A DNA stretch of 64,000 nt. Origin: Malachius bipustulatus. Lineage: Eukaryota > Arthropoda > Insecta > Coleoptera > Melyridae. The stretch spans positions 37,888,210 through 37,952,209 of the forward strand of contig OU342633.1 of the NCBI GenBank assembly GCA_910589415.1. The letters run 5' to 3'. Each line of letters starts with the position of its first letter. Positions within the stretch are counted from its first letter, which is position 1. Shown here in pieces: positions 1 through 10,921 of this stretch. The notes beneath the pieces are model-generated. The model saw only the letters and a list, made by a program, of their open reading frames with translations, did no database searches and had not been told where the DNA came from. The translations under genes were made by a program, and so were the position numbers.

Positions 1-800
1 TTAGTCTGTTGAGCGATTGTTAAGGAAAAAAAAATTGATTTGTGACATGTTTCATAAAAGTGTTTCCTTTGAACAATTCCACAAATCATTATTGACGTTT
101 TTATTTGTAATGATTTTTAATTGTCCACAAATTGATCACGTTATCCTGATTTTCTAGAAAATTTCAATGTGAATCAAATCAATCTTTCTACAAAATCTTC
201 AATCTTATCAAATATTCCACTCAACATTTCTCTCTAACACAATTAGGGGAGCCAATATTTACCAAATATGCTAGAAAATGCAAGCGATCCTGAGAGAAAA
301 ATCCATCTCAAGAACATTAATTTTTAAGGACTGGTGTTGATCCCCAAAGTTACAATTATTAGTTTGAACGAACTTCAATAAGGAGTCGATGGGATCCTTT
401 ATTTTTTATCCATTAACATATCGACTGGACGAGAACAAGAGAATAGTGAACATGAGGAGCGGACGGAATAACCACTGATGATGTCTACCACAGTTGTGGA
501 TGAAAAGTTGGGAGCAAATCTTCAAGCACCATGGCAAAACAGCTCTGAATCACTTATGATTTCGGTTGAAGACAGCAGTGACACCCTACGAGCATTAATT
601 TCTTCAACAATCCTATAGAATATGCTTAATATTTTCTCATGTCCATAAAATGTCATTTTTAATGTGCTCATTTTCATTTAAAACTCTTTCATGAAAATTA
701 TTAGATAAGTTACAAATTATTATCAAAAATATTATTATAATATTATCAAAATTATTGCATTTATTAATTAAAAGCAATTTTTACTAAAAATATACTTTAC
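1..800. other. intron sequence, no recognised feature
   Basis: AT-rich sequence downstream of the 801-1005 exon. I looked for the next cN-II exon on the minus strand and did not find it, so it lies beyond the window. No repeat or RNA gene is evident. Confidence 0.6.
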
Positions 801-1005
801 CTGGAAAATTGACTTGAACGACATAAACAGTTCCCCGCAATTCACACCCGTCAACGACTTCGCGTACTGCGGCGAATTTGAAAAGAAATCCATCAAACAT
901 GCTAGCAAATATGTTTCCGGCAAGTTAAACAGTGTGTTTAAAACGTATACCCTGGACTCGTCTAAAGTTAAAAACTTATTTGGATACAATTCATATACTT
1001 GTGAC
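801..1005 (-). CDS. NT5C2: NT5C2-like exon with the [13 protein letters not shown] block
   Basis: 205-bp internal coding exon, the most 3' exon in the window. On the minus strand it follows a TTTTCTAG acceptor and ends at CAG|GTAAAG. Its translation contains [31 protein letters not shown] and [12 protein letters not shown], a very conserved stretch of the cN-II family just before the region leading to the later HAD motifs. The first base completes a Gln codon begun in the 1197-1292 exon. The exon ends at a codon boundary; the next exon is outside the window. No in-frame stop or frameshift is seen. Confidence 0.93.
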
Positions 1006-1196
1006 CTAGAAAATAAAACAATTATTATTACATAAATTAATAATTATTACCTTGTTGAGACAAATCAAATTGTAAAATCTTATTTTTTTTGTAATACATA
1101 TCTAAATCAAAACCATGGTATGCTTTGAGAGAGTTTTGAATTAAAATTAGTCTCAGTAAAATGATTGATCAGCAAATGATTGATGATGATACTTAC

Positions 1197-1292
1197 TGCT
1201 TAACAAATTTGAAGCCATGTACGCATACCAAAATATTACCGTAAGCGTCTACTTTTAATAAATTTCCATACTGTGTATCAAACCATAAACCA
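1197..1292 (-). CDS. NT5C2: NT5C2-like exon, [19 protein letters not shown] block
   Basis: 96-bp exon between a polypyrimidine TTTTTTTAG acceptor and a GTAAGT donor. It encodes [19 protein letters not shown] followed by [12 protein letters not shown], close to the conserved cN-II block in which a near-invariant [11 protein letters not shown] segment follows the cap of the HAD fold. The Arg codon at its start is split with the 1355-1472 exon (CG|T) and the final CA is completed by G of the next exon. Intron lengths on either side are short (191 and 62 bp). Confidence 0.93.
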
Positions 1293-1354
1293 CTAAAAAA
1301 AAGTAATACACAAATTAGTCAAAATGAAACATTACTCATCTTCATTTAACTCAC

Positions 1355-1472
1355 CGAACCGCAAAAGTGGGATCATATTCAAATTCTAAAATTTCTTGTG
1401 GATAACCAATGGAGACCATTTGTTCTTTCACCAAATCGAAGCCTAGCTTCTCATATTCAGGAGATTTGTACT
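1355..1472 (-). CDS. NT5C2: NT5C2-like exon, [15 protein letters not shown] block
   Basis: 118-bp exon with a TTTCAG acceptor and GTGAGT donor. It encodes [18 protein letters not shown], then [22 protein letters not shown], which aligns by eye with the family segment directly after the catalytic DMDYTLA. Phases match both neighbours. No disruption is seen. Confidence 0.92.
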
Positions 1473-2191
1473 CTGAAATTTTTATTTTAGTAAATTTAAA
1501 ATCTACCCCTAATCTTTTTTAATCCAGCCTTATATTTTATTGTATGGTCCCCCCAAATATAACATAATCGTTTTTTTTTTCAAGCAACCTGCCATTTTGA
1601 GGATAATGAATAAAGTTTTTATGACTTTATGAGTCTTATCTAATTATGAGAAAAATAAGTTTTCTCTAGGCAGATATGAAATGGACAAAATAAGATCACT
1701 TAAGAGGGGAAAAGTTGAAAAATAAATATTACATAAAATAACGACTCGTTTCGTTTGATCCTTTTACTTTAAAGTTCCTTCCAAGTATTTTGCGAATGTA
1801 TTTTACCCTTTTATCATGGACAATGATAAATATGAAATGCCAAAAATTTACACATAAGTTTTACAAATCAATAAAATGCATTACAAGTTTTTAAGGGAGA
1901 GATCGAAAATGTAGAATAATACAGGGTGCTGTATTTAAAATTTTATAATTATTTACATTTTTAGTTTTCAAGATTCACTAATCACAGTATGTAGTTATCA
2001 AAAAATTACATGAAATGCCAATCTTTACTATTTCCTAGTCCCGTTTATATGTCCCACTTTATCTGAGTCCCACTTTATGTTCATATAAAATAGCAGTCAC
2101 CAAATAATAATTTTTTTACTAGATGTATTATTTTCCCCCTTAGATCCAGTAGAATTCAGAGAATATATTTTAACAATAGTCAATGATTTAC
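1473..2191. other. NT5C2-like intron
   Basis: AT-rich 719-bp intron between the SPEYEKLGF exon and the DMDYT exon. One isolated ATACAGGGTG at about 1920 looks like the terminus shared by several MITEs in the window, but I found no partner end. Confidence 0.6.
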
Positions 2192-2265
2192 CTGCCAGAG
2201 TATAGTCCATATCAAATCCATAAAATTTTATGTTTTCTAAGTGAAGGCTTCTGTTAACGAAAATC
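2192..2265 (-). CDS. NT5C2: NT5C2-like exon with catalytic DMDYT motif
   Basis: 74-bp exon between TTTCAG and GTAAAT. It encodes [24 protein letters not shown]. The DMDYT motif is HAD motif I: the first Asp is the phosphoryl-accepting nucleophile and the second the acid/base in this family. The exon begins with one G that completes an Arg codon (AG|G) supplied by any of the three upstream first exons, so it is the common splice acceptor for alternative 5' ends. With the 63.8-kb first exon the two Asp would be residues 64 and 66, near their usual position in cN-II proteins. Confidence 0.94.
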
Positions 2266-3620
2266 CTGAAACAAAATTAATCAATCAGTCTTTGAATTAT
2301 TATATCAATTTGAAAAAGTAACTAATAATTATTTTAGGAACGAGGAACTCCAAATGCTGGAAAAAAAGTTAATTAATTTATTAATTAACACCCTGCCAAT
2401 ATAATAATATTTAAAAAAAGCAGAGGTAGACATAAGAATATGAACCTTTCTCTCATTTTAGGAAGAAAAAAATCTAAAAACAACCAACTGTTTGTGACAC
2501 TCACTGGCTGCTTATAAAATCATAATTCATTTTACCAGGCATTCTGTCGAATTGTTCTTGAACAAGCGATTTGGAATTATGTTCACGTACTTTAATAAAC
2601 TGTGTCAATATTAAAAAACGGCAACACTTAGATATCACACAGTAATGATACCTTTAAAATGGCTAGGTAGGTTATACATCAAGTCTCAACTCCCACTAGT
2701 TGAAACTGTAATTTGAAATAATTAATAAATATAAATAGTACCTACATTATTTGATTTCCTTTGCCGTGAATTGAATAATGGCTTTGTGGTCACAGACTGA
2801 TTAATAGAATTTTATAGTTGAAGGTGGTAGTTTGGTTTGAAGTCAAAAATTCGCCTAAGGTCACGTTTTCAAGTAAAACAACAGTTCAATCTGTGTCTAA
2901 TGATACATTAATATGCACGCATTCGGTTTTGGTGGATAATTAAATACCAGCTTACAAACTCAGAAGCATCGGTTTTCATAAATTTTAGTCATTTGTTTTA
3001 AACGACACATATAAGCCCAGTGATTCCCCCATTTCACTGGAATAAGCACCTGAAGGAGAGAGTGAGAGCGAGAGAAAAGGAGGGGGAGGTCAGGCCTTGG
3101 ATGATAGGACCCACTTCACAAGCATCGGAAATAATTTGTTTGATTTATAAGCACATCAGCTTGTAATAAATAATTCATTTGAAATGCGCACGTGTATAAG
3201 GTATTTTTAATATGAGGATATTATGTTTTATAAATTAATGTAAATATAAAAAAATTGAGGCGCATCAAATCAGTTCTAGTGACTGATTCATAGACGGGCA
3301 GCACCACCTTCGCGGAAACGTGGGAGTATGAAAACATTATAAATGAGACTAAGAAAAACATCAAAAATATAAATAGAAAAGTTAGGTAAATATAATATTT
3401 ACATGAAATATGAATATTACATCAAATATTATGCTGTTTTTCTAAAATTACTTCATGTTCCAGTTTTATATGAAGGTGATAAGACACGTCATAAAATTCA
3501 TTTGTTTCATACAGATCGTCCCTTTTACATTACTTATCGACTTTATTACACTAGTAAAAAAATATAATAAAATTAATATAACAATAATGTATTTTCTGTC
3601 TAATTAAAGAGATTGCCAAG
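2266..3620. other. intron, nothing assigned
   Basis: AT-rich intron. The only compositional oddity is a purine-rich stretch of GAGAG/GGAGG type at about 3054-3092. No coding or repeat structure is supported. Confidence 0.5.
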
Positions 3621-3624
3621 TTGC

Positions 3625-4035
3625 CTATTTAAAAAAAAAAACTTTTCAATTCTCCTGCGCTTCCTGATGACAATGGTAGAAACGGCACTTTGATATCTGC
3701 TTCCTATCTCGAGATGCCCTAGTGCATGAGATCCGATTTTAAAACGTCCTTCATTACCAAAATATTGGTCTGATATTGCTGAAAAGAACCTCTACTTCCT
3801 TGTAGAAGAGTTAATTACTAACAAAAAAATAAAAGATCATAAAAAATATTCACCAATAATTATCAAAATTTGAAATTTAAAATCGGAAATTCTCTGAAAT
3901 ATTTTCAATTACGTTCGTGCAACCGGCCTTAAAAGTTCAATTTCCATTTCTATGAGCAACCGCGGCTGTTGTGACGTCAGAATTCTGACTTCAACAAACC
4001 ACAACTTGCTTATTTGACTCGGATAAAAACCTACT
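3625..4035 (+). repeat. dispersed repeat, copy 1 (pair of 16610-16890)
   Basis: Blocks of this segment recur in the same orientation at 16610-16890: an ACTTTTC...CAATTCTCCTG stretch, CTTGATGACAATGGT-like sequence, a TCCGCTTCC...CGAGAT block, and an AACCGCGGC...GTGACGTCA...AATTCTGACTTCAACAA block. The copies are diverged. It looks like an old interspersed element of unknown class. Confidence 0.6.
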
Positions 4036-4228
4036 TGAATACAGTAGGTAGGTAATGTATAAATATTTTAATGTGATTTAAATAAAATAAAAAAAAGTAA
4101 AATAAGTTTCCAATGCCATTAATAGCCAAGATTACTGTAAAAATTCATTGGTCAATTGTCAAACTGTCGGAAATAAACAGGGTAGATTGAAAAAATTGCC
4201 GACAGGCTGAATTTTAGATTCCTGGAGG

Positions 4229-4256
4229 TCCTTGTAGACCCCCAGGTCTACAAGGT
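4229..4256. repeat. short perfect hairpin
   Basis: CCTTGTAGAC and its reverse complement GTCTACAAGG are separated by about six bases (10-bp perfect stem). It has no context for function. Confidence 0.5.
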
Positions 4257-4608
4257 AAAATTTCGAATAGACGTTAAATCCCGAAAAAACAGAGGAACAT
4301 CCGCCACCTTGACATTGATTCAACTCTATTCCTATTGGGAGGGGGGGGGGTCAGAAGTCAGAACAAAAAAAGTACAGCTCGTTATCTACAACATTTTATC
4401 ACAGGCCGAACTCTTCTGTAGTTCGTTTCTTTTTTCCGCATTTTTACCATGAAAAAGTTATTTTATGAATGAGACTTTTTTTGACATTTTGACGTTTTTT
4501 TTTGACGCGGATTCGACGAGGTGAAGGGGTCTTTTAAACACCACATCATATCCCTTTAATATATGAGATATGAAAAATATTTCTCTTCTCTTTTCTCTGA
4601 TTCATGTC

Positions 4609-4886
4609 GATCGAGAGAGCTTCCATCAAAACAACAACAGAGCCACCAGAGTGAACTCACGATTAGTTCTTCGAACTGATCGCTAGATGTCGCTCTTCTT
4701 AAACCACACGAAGAACCGTGTAACTGGTTTGCTTAAGACCTAGGGGGCTTTCAGAAATTCGACAACATCCTCCGAATACTCCAGATGCAGCACACTGACG
4801 AGCCCCAATAGGGCGAAACACGTGTCTGTGCTTGTTCTGGTACTCTGGTGGCTCTGTTGTTGTTTTGATGGAAGCTCTCTCGATTG
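4609..4886. repeat. 45-bp inverted repeat with ~190-bp loop
   Basis: A stretch of about 45 bases beginning TCGATCGAGAGAGCTTCC near 4609 recurs almost perfectly inverted at about 4838-4886 (ending GGAAGCTCTCTCGATTGA). The loop is about 190 bases. It could be a small fold-back MITE. The loop is too long for an ordinary animal pre-miRNA. No target duplication was identified. Confidence 0.75.
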
Positions 4887-5194
4887 AGTTTCAGGCACTG
4901 CCAGTATGACAAATGTTAGGGCGATGGAAGAATACTCCGATCCCATGTAACAGGCTAGTAATTGCACTTTATGTTTTATACTCAAACGACCTGCATTCAA
5001 TCCTTATTTATGAATCGTTGAGTATACATGCCTATTCTCTCTAAATTATTCCATCGTCTCAATAACTGTGAAGGGGAGAACTGCGATAACCAAGCAGAAT
5101 TTACCATTGAATTGTAAATGACTAAAAACGAATTATGATTTATTAAATTTAAATAAATGCGCTGTCAAATTTCATACGTATCAGAAAGCTATAT

Positions 5195-5310
5195 AGGACC
5201 GAGTGGGCTGAAATTTGGCAAGCGCCGGGTACCTTGTCATCCCCAAATCTGACCTATTGAAAATGGGCCGGATCCAAGAATTTTTAGGCCCTCGTTCAGG
5301 TTCGTATTTT
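5195..5310 (+). repeat. dispersed repeat, GGGCCGGATCC family copy
   Basis: Shares GAGTxGGCTGAAATTTGGCA, then ACCTTG...CCCCAAAT, CTATTGAAAAT(G/A)GGCCGGATCC and a GGCCC..GTTCAGG block with 18620-18745 in the same orientation. An inverted remnant lies at about 17165-17260. This is an interspersed family of unknown class. Confidence 0.65.
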
Positions 5311-5368
5311 TTTACACGGTAAATCTAGGGTCGCATTTTGTTATTTCTTGTTAAAATTGAAGGTCATT

Positions 5369-5909
5369 ATTTACATCCGCGGCTCCTAAACTTTCACTAT
5401 GGCACCTATATAGGGGTGGAGAACATACCTATACTAATACCAGGAAATTATTCATTTGCTTTGCAAATGAAAGGGAAAGCCACAGAACGGCCTAAAAAAC
5501 GGTTTTGAGAGTGCGGAGAGAGTGCGGTCCTGACAAGAGGCGGCGAGTAGATACCGCGAATTACGGAAGTACCCACTTCAAGCGCTTCGAAGCGTGCAGT
5601 ACCGGACTGGCGCGATATCCGCTTTCACATATCGTGTCCAGTCCACAGGGATTGATGCAATGATTTTTGGAATATAAATGCAAAATTCAATATAAAAACC
5701 GTGCTACTGTTAATCTCGAAGATTTTCCTTGCCCTGAAAGTTAAGAAAAAAATAGAAATGCAACCGTATAGTGTCAAAGAGGCCTTAGTTGTGACCTTAA
5801 TATTAGTTTGCAATGGCTGTTTTTACTTTCTTAACCACCTAGCACCCCTATTTAGCTCCTCGGTCCCGAAAAAATTGATGAAACTTAGGAGCCGCGGATG
5901 TAAATAATT
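5369..5909. repeat. inverted-repeat element, ends TTTACATCCGCGGCTCCTAA
   Basis: Outer arms: TATTTACATCCGCGGCTCC at about 5369 and its inverted copy GGAGCCGCGGATGTAAATA near 5889; inner arms CACCTATATAGGGGTG and CACCCCTATTTAG match inversely. The centre (about 5470-5660) is relatively GC-rich. This is probably a MITE-like fold-back insertion. The short ORFs on both strands here are by-products. Confidence 0.65.
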
Positions 5910-5940
5910 ACCAAATTGAATCTTGATTAGTAAAATTTGG

Positions 5941-7008
5941 GACGCCACATCATCTATGCGAAACTAACTTTTATGCGAGATCTCGCGAGTTCGCATATTG
6001 GTCTTTAATAAGGAGTGATATAAAAAAAAATAATACAAAAAACTTTGACGCGGTTGATGTAAGGGCCGATGGTCCGGTAAACTAAGGGTCGTGGGCCCTA
6101 AAGCCACCGCCAGGCCAAGACCTCGTTAAATTTTATATTCTCAAGTACCGCTGGATAAAAATGTATAGAGTGAAATTTGAATGAAATTTAAAATTTTTAT
6201 TTAACTAATTTCTTTGAGATTATTATGGTTCTCTATCCTGAATTCATATCATTCTTCTAAATACAACCGTTTGCAATTACAATTAGATGCGAATTTATGA
6301 TTAGCTGTAATGTTTAAATAGAAAACTGTTTGGTTACATGTGCATACATTTATGAATACTGCTGAATTGGAGGGTGGGAGTACATTAAAAAGTAAAAGTA
6401 GACATTGTTCACTTATATTTCCATACTTAATCAGCTGCGTTAATGATCCCTAACTGATATCTCGTCATTCAACAAACAAAAACACGTTTCAAAGTCTCAT
6501 GCAAACAGGGAATTTAATTACAGGTTTCCAAGATAAATTATCTGAATTCTTATAAAATAGGAATTATGAAATAAAAAAAATCATACTGCAATAACAACAC
6601 AAGGAATGACGAGATAGCGCCAGCCAGTTTACGTAAGTTTATGACGATTTAAAAATACTATTTAATCATATTCAAATATAAGTAGTAGGTAGTAAGTGTG
6701 AAGCATGCAGTACTCATGTTGTACAAAAATGCGCTCTAAGCCTGTCTGTCTCCTGGTTCAAAGGAAAATTCTGGCTCTGACTCTACAATCTACATACCTA
6801 CATATTACATATGTAGCACCCGGTGTATAAATAATTAAAAATTCCAAACGCAAAAACTGATATAGGTACATAATAAATTGATGTGAGGACTTGCCAATAA
6901 TTATTAACAGATAGTGATCGATCTTTAATGAGCAATAAAGACTAGTTGCCAAGATCGTTTAAAGATATAATCGTTCACTTCAGATGTTTATATTTTTTAA
7001 TACTTTAC
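5941..7008. other. intron, nothing assigned
   Basis: AT-rich sequence with a small GC-rich patch near 6058-6125. No gene, RNA or repeat pair is recognised. Confidence 0.5.
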
Positions 7009-7175
7009 CTACGAGATGTTTCTCTCTTATTATTGTGAGGAGTGTCACTAGTGCATCCGGATAGGAAGCTTTCCAAATCAGCTTCCGAAATTGATGATCG
7101 TTCCATCGCACCAGATTTTTGTCTTGGTAACGATAGAAAACTGGAAAATTCATCGTTCATCGTCACCAAACTCAT
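7009..7175 (-). CDS. NT5C2: NT5C2-like alternative first exon (proximal)
   Basis: Candidate first coding exon of 167 bp. The minus-strand ATG at 7173-7175 opens a Ser-rich leader (MSLVTMNDEFSSFLSL..., with SSISEADLESFLSG further on) and ends CGTAG|GTAAAG, giving an Arg codon when joined to the 2192-2265 exon. Unspliced, the frame stops directly at the donor, which supports a splice site here. The leader is low-complexity and I know no matching domain; it would give an isoform-specific N-terminus. No TATA box is evident. Support is the phase match plus an open frame of 55 codons; transcript data are absent. Confidence 0.6.
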
Positions 7176-7993
7176 TATTATTTCAGAATTAAAACACTAA
7201 TAAACACGCTAAGTATATCTAATGCATTAATTAAATAAACCCTCAGCTTTCGCAAAAGTAATGTTTGTAATGATACCGCGGCTAGTTCTAATATAGTAGT
7301 TATAGTTATCCACTTGATAGTGTTGATGATAGAGATGGCCTAACGACTACTTTACTGTTTTCGTATGGTAATAGATTGATATAAGAGCGATGACGACATA
7401 AAACATAATGTTTCTTGATCTCATGGTAAACAATAATTGGGAAATTCACTTATTTATAGAGTCTTTATTATCATAATGATAATTATGCTCAAGTATTGCT
7501 TAGGTATTATTATTCCGTAAATTCGGGCGAAAATGCGACATGTGTTCACGTAAACATTATAACACTGCACCGCGAACTCAAAAGCGCGATCGAATCACTA
7601 CTACTAGTCACTACTGTAATCGATGTGGGCAAACTGTTCCGTTTATCTTATGCTGGAAATAAACTTCTACATCCACACGTCGATTTAACAGCTTTTCCAT
7701 ATTCAAACGGAAAAGGTAATTATACCTGTGCACGGCAAGAACGGTCAAGTTTAGCTTAGACCCGGAACGGTTCTAATTGATCATCTCATCATAAATCCGG
7801 CCTAAGGTGTCAATCAAAACTGTTACATTTAAATTAGATGAAAGATGATGAAAGGTAAACATGCTGCTAGGTGAAACCAACTTATCCTATTAGGTCAAAG
7901 TACCACACCTCTTCAAACATAATCACACCCGAGATCCAGCAAGAGATCTCTCGATCTAATCGTATCTTTTTTTTTCTCATCTAAATAAGTATA
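7176..7993. other. upstream region of the proximal first exon
   Basis: Would hold the promoter/5' UTR for the 7009-7175 exon (minus strand). No TATA-like element is convincing. An 87-codon plus-strand frame at 7496-7759 has no recognisable domain and is not called. Confidence 0.4.
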
Positions 7994-8859
7994 CAGGGTG
8001 GTGTTAGTGTTGGTGTTGGTGTTCCATAAATATGCCAACAAACTTTTAGGGGTGGTGGGGGGTTGCTGACAACTAAGCGTTTCTAGATACAGGGTGTTAA
8101 ACTTTGCAAAAATAAAAAAAAGATTTTTATGGATATGTAAACAAAAATTCAGTCGATTTTCATGAAATTCTCAGTTTGTTGCCAAATTTAGGGTTTTGGA
8201 TTGACTACAATAACTGATGCAGTAATTATTCTAAGAGCGTGCTCTCAAGACAAGCTGTCAGTTCATCACCCAGATTTTTCTCAATATTTTTTAGATAAAG
8301 CAACTGAACACTTTTTTTTTCAAATTTGTCCGACAAACTTATTCGGGGCGGTAGGGGACATCAAAACAAATTTTTCATACGAAAACGCTTCCTCGTCAAT
8401 GTCAAAATGCCATTGTGACCAATTTAGGAAATGGTGACAAAGTAAAGTTCCTAAACGGTTTGTCCATAAGAACTTATAGGTGCCATTTTTTCCGTGTTGA
8501 TAAAAAACAAAAATTGTATTTTTAACTTCATTACCAAATAAAGTTCAATACCTTTTGTCTTATTCGAGGAATTGTCTCATCAAATACCATTCTTCTAACT
8601 CAGATCTTTTTATGCAGTTGTTTTCTCAGAATTACTTTCGTGTAGGCAATTTAACCTTCTCTGCAGAAAAAAACAGCTCTCGTAAGTATTCAAAAACAAC
8701 TGTATAAAAATTTCTGGTTAAATCTGAGTTCTAATAGTATTACTCCCGACAATGATTATCTGAGTTTAAAAATTATCGTGGCAAAAAATCTGAACGCTTC
8801 TAAGGAGCATAGTAACATACATCCTGAACGCCGGCAACCTCATCAGACAACCTCTTCTT

Positions 8860-9640
8860 CCATACATCATTAGAGCTTAGAGAAAGTGAAAACCTTAAGT
8901 GTCCTGGTGGTGCTGGTCATCCAAAAATAGTCCGTGAAGTAGAATTTGAAAAAGAAGTTCTGCAATGTATGAAGGAAAATCAACCTAGAAGTGCTAGCGC
9001 AACTGCACACCATAATGGACTCCTCCTGCATGTCCAACTCCTTTATCCCTCCCTACCAAGACCAACTAGTAGATTTTCGTCATAAACAATAATCTCATGT
9101 TCGGGGAATCGTCTTTTAAATAGCATTCGACGCCAGGATGTAAAAAAATAACGCAAAAGAGGTCCAAACTGAATGAGCGTGTCAAAAATCGAGTTGAAGA
9201 AAACGAGATTAAAAACATTCGCTCAAAAATGACTCTTCTCCTATATCTTCAAAACGAGGACAGCTACGGAAAGAACCGATTAGAATTAAGAGTTCTAAAC
9301 TTTTCATAATTTATATCGTCTGAGAAGAGACTTTAATAATTAAAATCGCAGAGAAAATTTTCGTTCCAAATGTTCACTCCTGTTATTGAATAATAGTCAA
9401 CTATCAATCAAATAGTTGGTTTCAGCATGATTGAGCTCCACTCTTTGGTTTGAACGTGTTCCAGTATCTCGACCAACGATCTGGCAACCGGTGGATTACG
9501 AGAGGAGGTTCTGTGACCTGGATTGCGGGATCTCCAGATCTACACTCTTTTAAACCCCCTTGATTTCTTCTTTGTGGGGGTATCCGAAATCTTTAGTCAA
9601 CGAGACATTCATTCGTGAATCGTGACGAAGGTTTTGTCAC
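8860..9640 (+). pseudogene. decayed Tc3/mariner-like (IS630 superfamily) transposase
   Basis: No long ORF survives, but pieces in family order are readable in shifting plus-strand frames. A helix-turn-helix-region piece (HPKIVREVEFEKEVLQCMKE with QPRSASATA) lies at about 8918-9010. A catalytic-region FQHD-x-AP motif is near 9423. A degraded RWITRGGSVTW...GSPDL...FLLCGG, matching the family's WIGRGG-WPARSPDLTPLDFFLWG block, lies at about 9490-9580. Stops and frameshifts are numerous. A smaller relic of the same family lies at 19650-19735. The gene is dead. Class assignment rests on motif memory, not a search. Confidence 0.65.
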
Positions 9641-9675
9641 AAAAATAAGGGCCGCTTGTGCACAAATAGAAGCTA

Positions 9676-10921
9676 CGAGGGCGGTCTGATAAGTACTTAG
9701 CCTCACCGCCCGATGGCGCCACTAGCGCAAGATAAATTTACTATCGTGTAGTACATTCTCGTAGAGCGCTACTGTAAAAATTTCAGCCGAATCGGACTCG
9801 TAGTAGTCGTAGTTTTATTTTCACCGCGTGTGGAAGCGAGCATGTGCGCAAAAATGGAAAAAGAGCAATATCGGTCGGTGATTCGATTCTTGTTTTTGGA
9901 AGGGAAATCACGCAGCGAAATCAAAGAACGCTTGGATGCCGTGTACGGTGACTCTTCTCCTTCGATGGCGACCGTCAAAAATTGGTTTAACGAATTTCAA
10001 AGTGGTCGCACGTCGGTTTTTGATGAGCCACGCCCAGGTGCCCCAAAAACGGCCACTACGGAGGATATCGTGACAAAAATCCATGACCTCGTATTGACAG
10101 ACCGCCTATTGAAGGTACGCGAGATAGCTGAGACAGTAGGCATCTCAAAATACCGCGTGGGTCATGTTCTTCATGAAATTTTGGGCATGAGAAAGCTGTC
10201 GGCGCGATGGGTGCCGCGTTTGCTCAGTCTGGACAACAAGCGCAACCGTGAGACCACTTCAGAGCAGTGTTTGACGCTGTTTAAGCGCAATCCGAAGGAG
10301 TTTCTGCGTCGTTTCGTGACCGTCGATGAAACATGGATCCACTGGTACACGCCAGGGACCAAGGAACAGTCGAAACAGTGGACTTCACATGGCGAACGTG
10401 CTCCGAAGAAGGCGAAAACTGTCTTATCTGCCGGAAAGGTAATGGCCACCGTTTTCTGAGATTCACAAGGTGTGATCCGATTCAACGGCGAATTGCAGAA
10501 AAAACAGAAAAAAAAAAACTTCGCCCCATTTGGCGAAGAAAAAAGTGCTCTTCCACCATGACAACGCACCGGCTCACACATCCGCCCTCGCCATGGCCAA
10601 ATTGGTCGAATTGGGCTACAATATGCTGCCCCATCCACCGTATTCCCCAGATTTGGCCCCATGCGACTTCTATTTATTTCCAAACTTGAAAAAGTCACTC
10701 GGCGGGCAGAAATTTGAGTCGAATGAGGAGGTGATCGCCGCCACGGAGGCCTACTTTGCAGACCTCGAGAAAAAGTATTTTTCAGACGGGTTAAAGAAGT
10801 TGGAGCATCGCTGGGTCAAGTGTATCGAGCTAAAAGGAGACTACGTTGAGAAATAAATCACCACTTTTCCAAAATTTTCGTTTTTCTTTTGTTAGGCTAA
10901 GTACTTATCGGGCCACCCTCG
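9676..10921 (+). mobile_element. mariner element, complete ends, inactive
   Basis: 1246-bp mariner with inverted termini: left CGAGGGCGGTCTGATAAGTA and right ending TACTTATCGGGCCACCCTCG, flanked by TA at 9674-9675 and 10922-10923. Full-length mariners are about 1.3 kb, so this copy is nearly complete. It lies inside the 7994-11173 element, so it is the younger insertion. The ends have diverged from each other at a few positions. Confidence 0.93.
9842..10856 (+). pseudogene. mariner transposase (D,D34D), broken
   Basis: The N-terminal half is readable from ATG 9842 or 9854 (MEKEQYRSVIRF) through two HTH regions to VTVDETW (first catalytic Asp, codon 10325). The codon expected to be Trp after VMATVF is TGA at about 10457, and a frame change with a small internal loss follows. 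The C-terminal half resumes at about 10530 with HHDNAPAH (Asp codon 10560) and SPDLAPCDFYLFP (Asp codon 10665). The last two Asp are separated by 34 residues, the mariner signature. The first-to-second spacing is about 78 codons, about a dozen shorter than the usual ~92. It ends at TAA near 10854. It cannot encode an active enzyme. Confidence 0.92.

Noticed and set aside
4740..5000. 86-codon minus-strand ORF
   Set aside because: It overlaps the 45-bp inverted repeat and shows no domain or splice context.
7496..7759. 87-codon plus-strand ORF upstream of the proximal first exon
   Set aside because: No domain, no splice or expression clue; likely chance.
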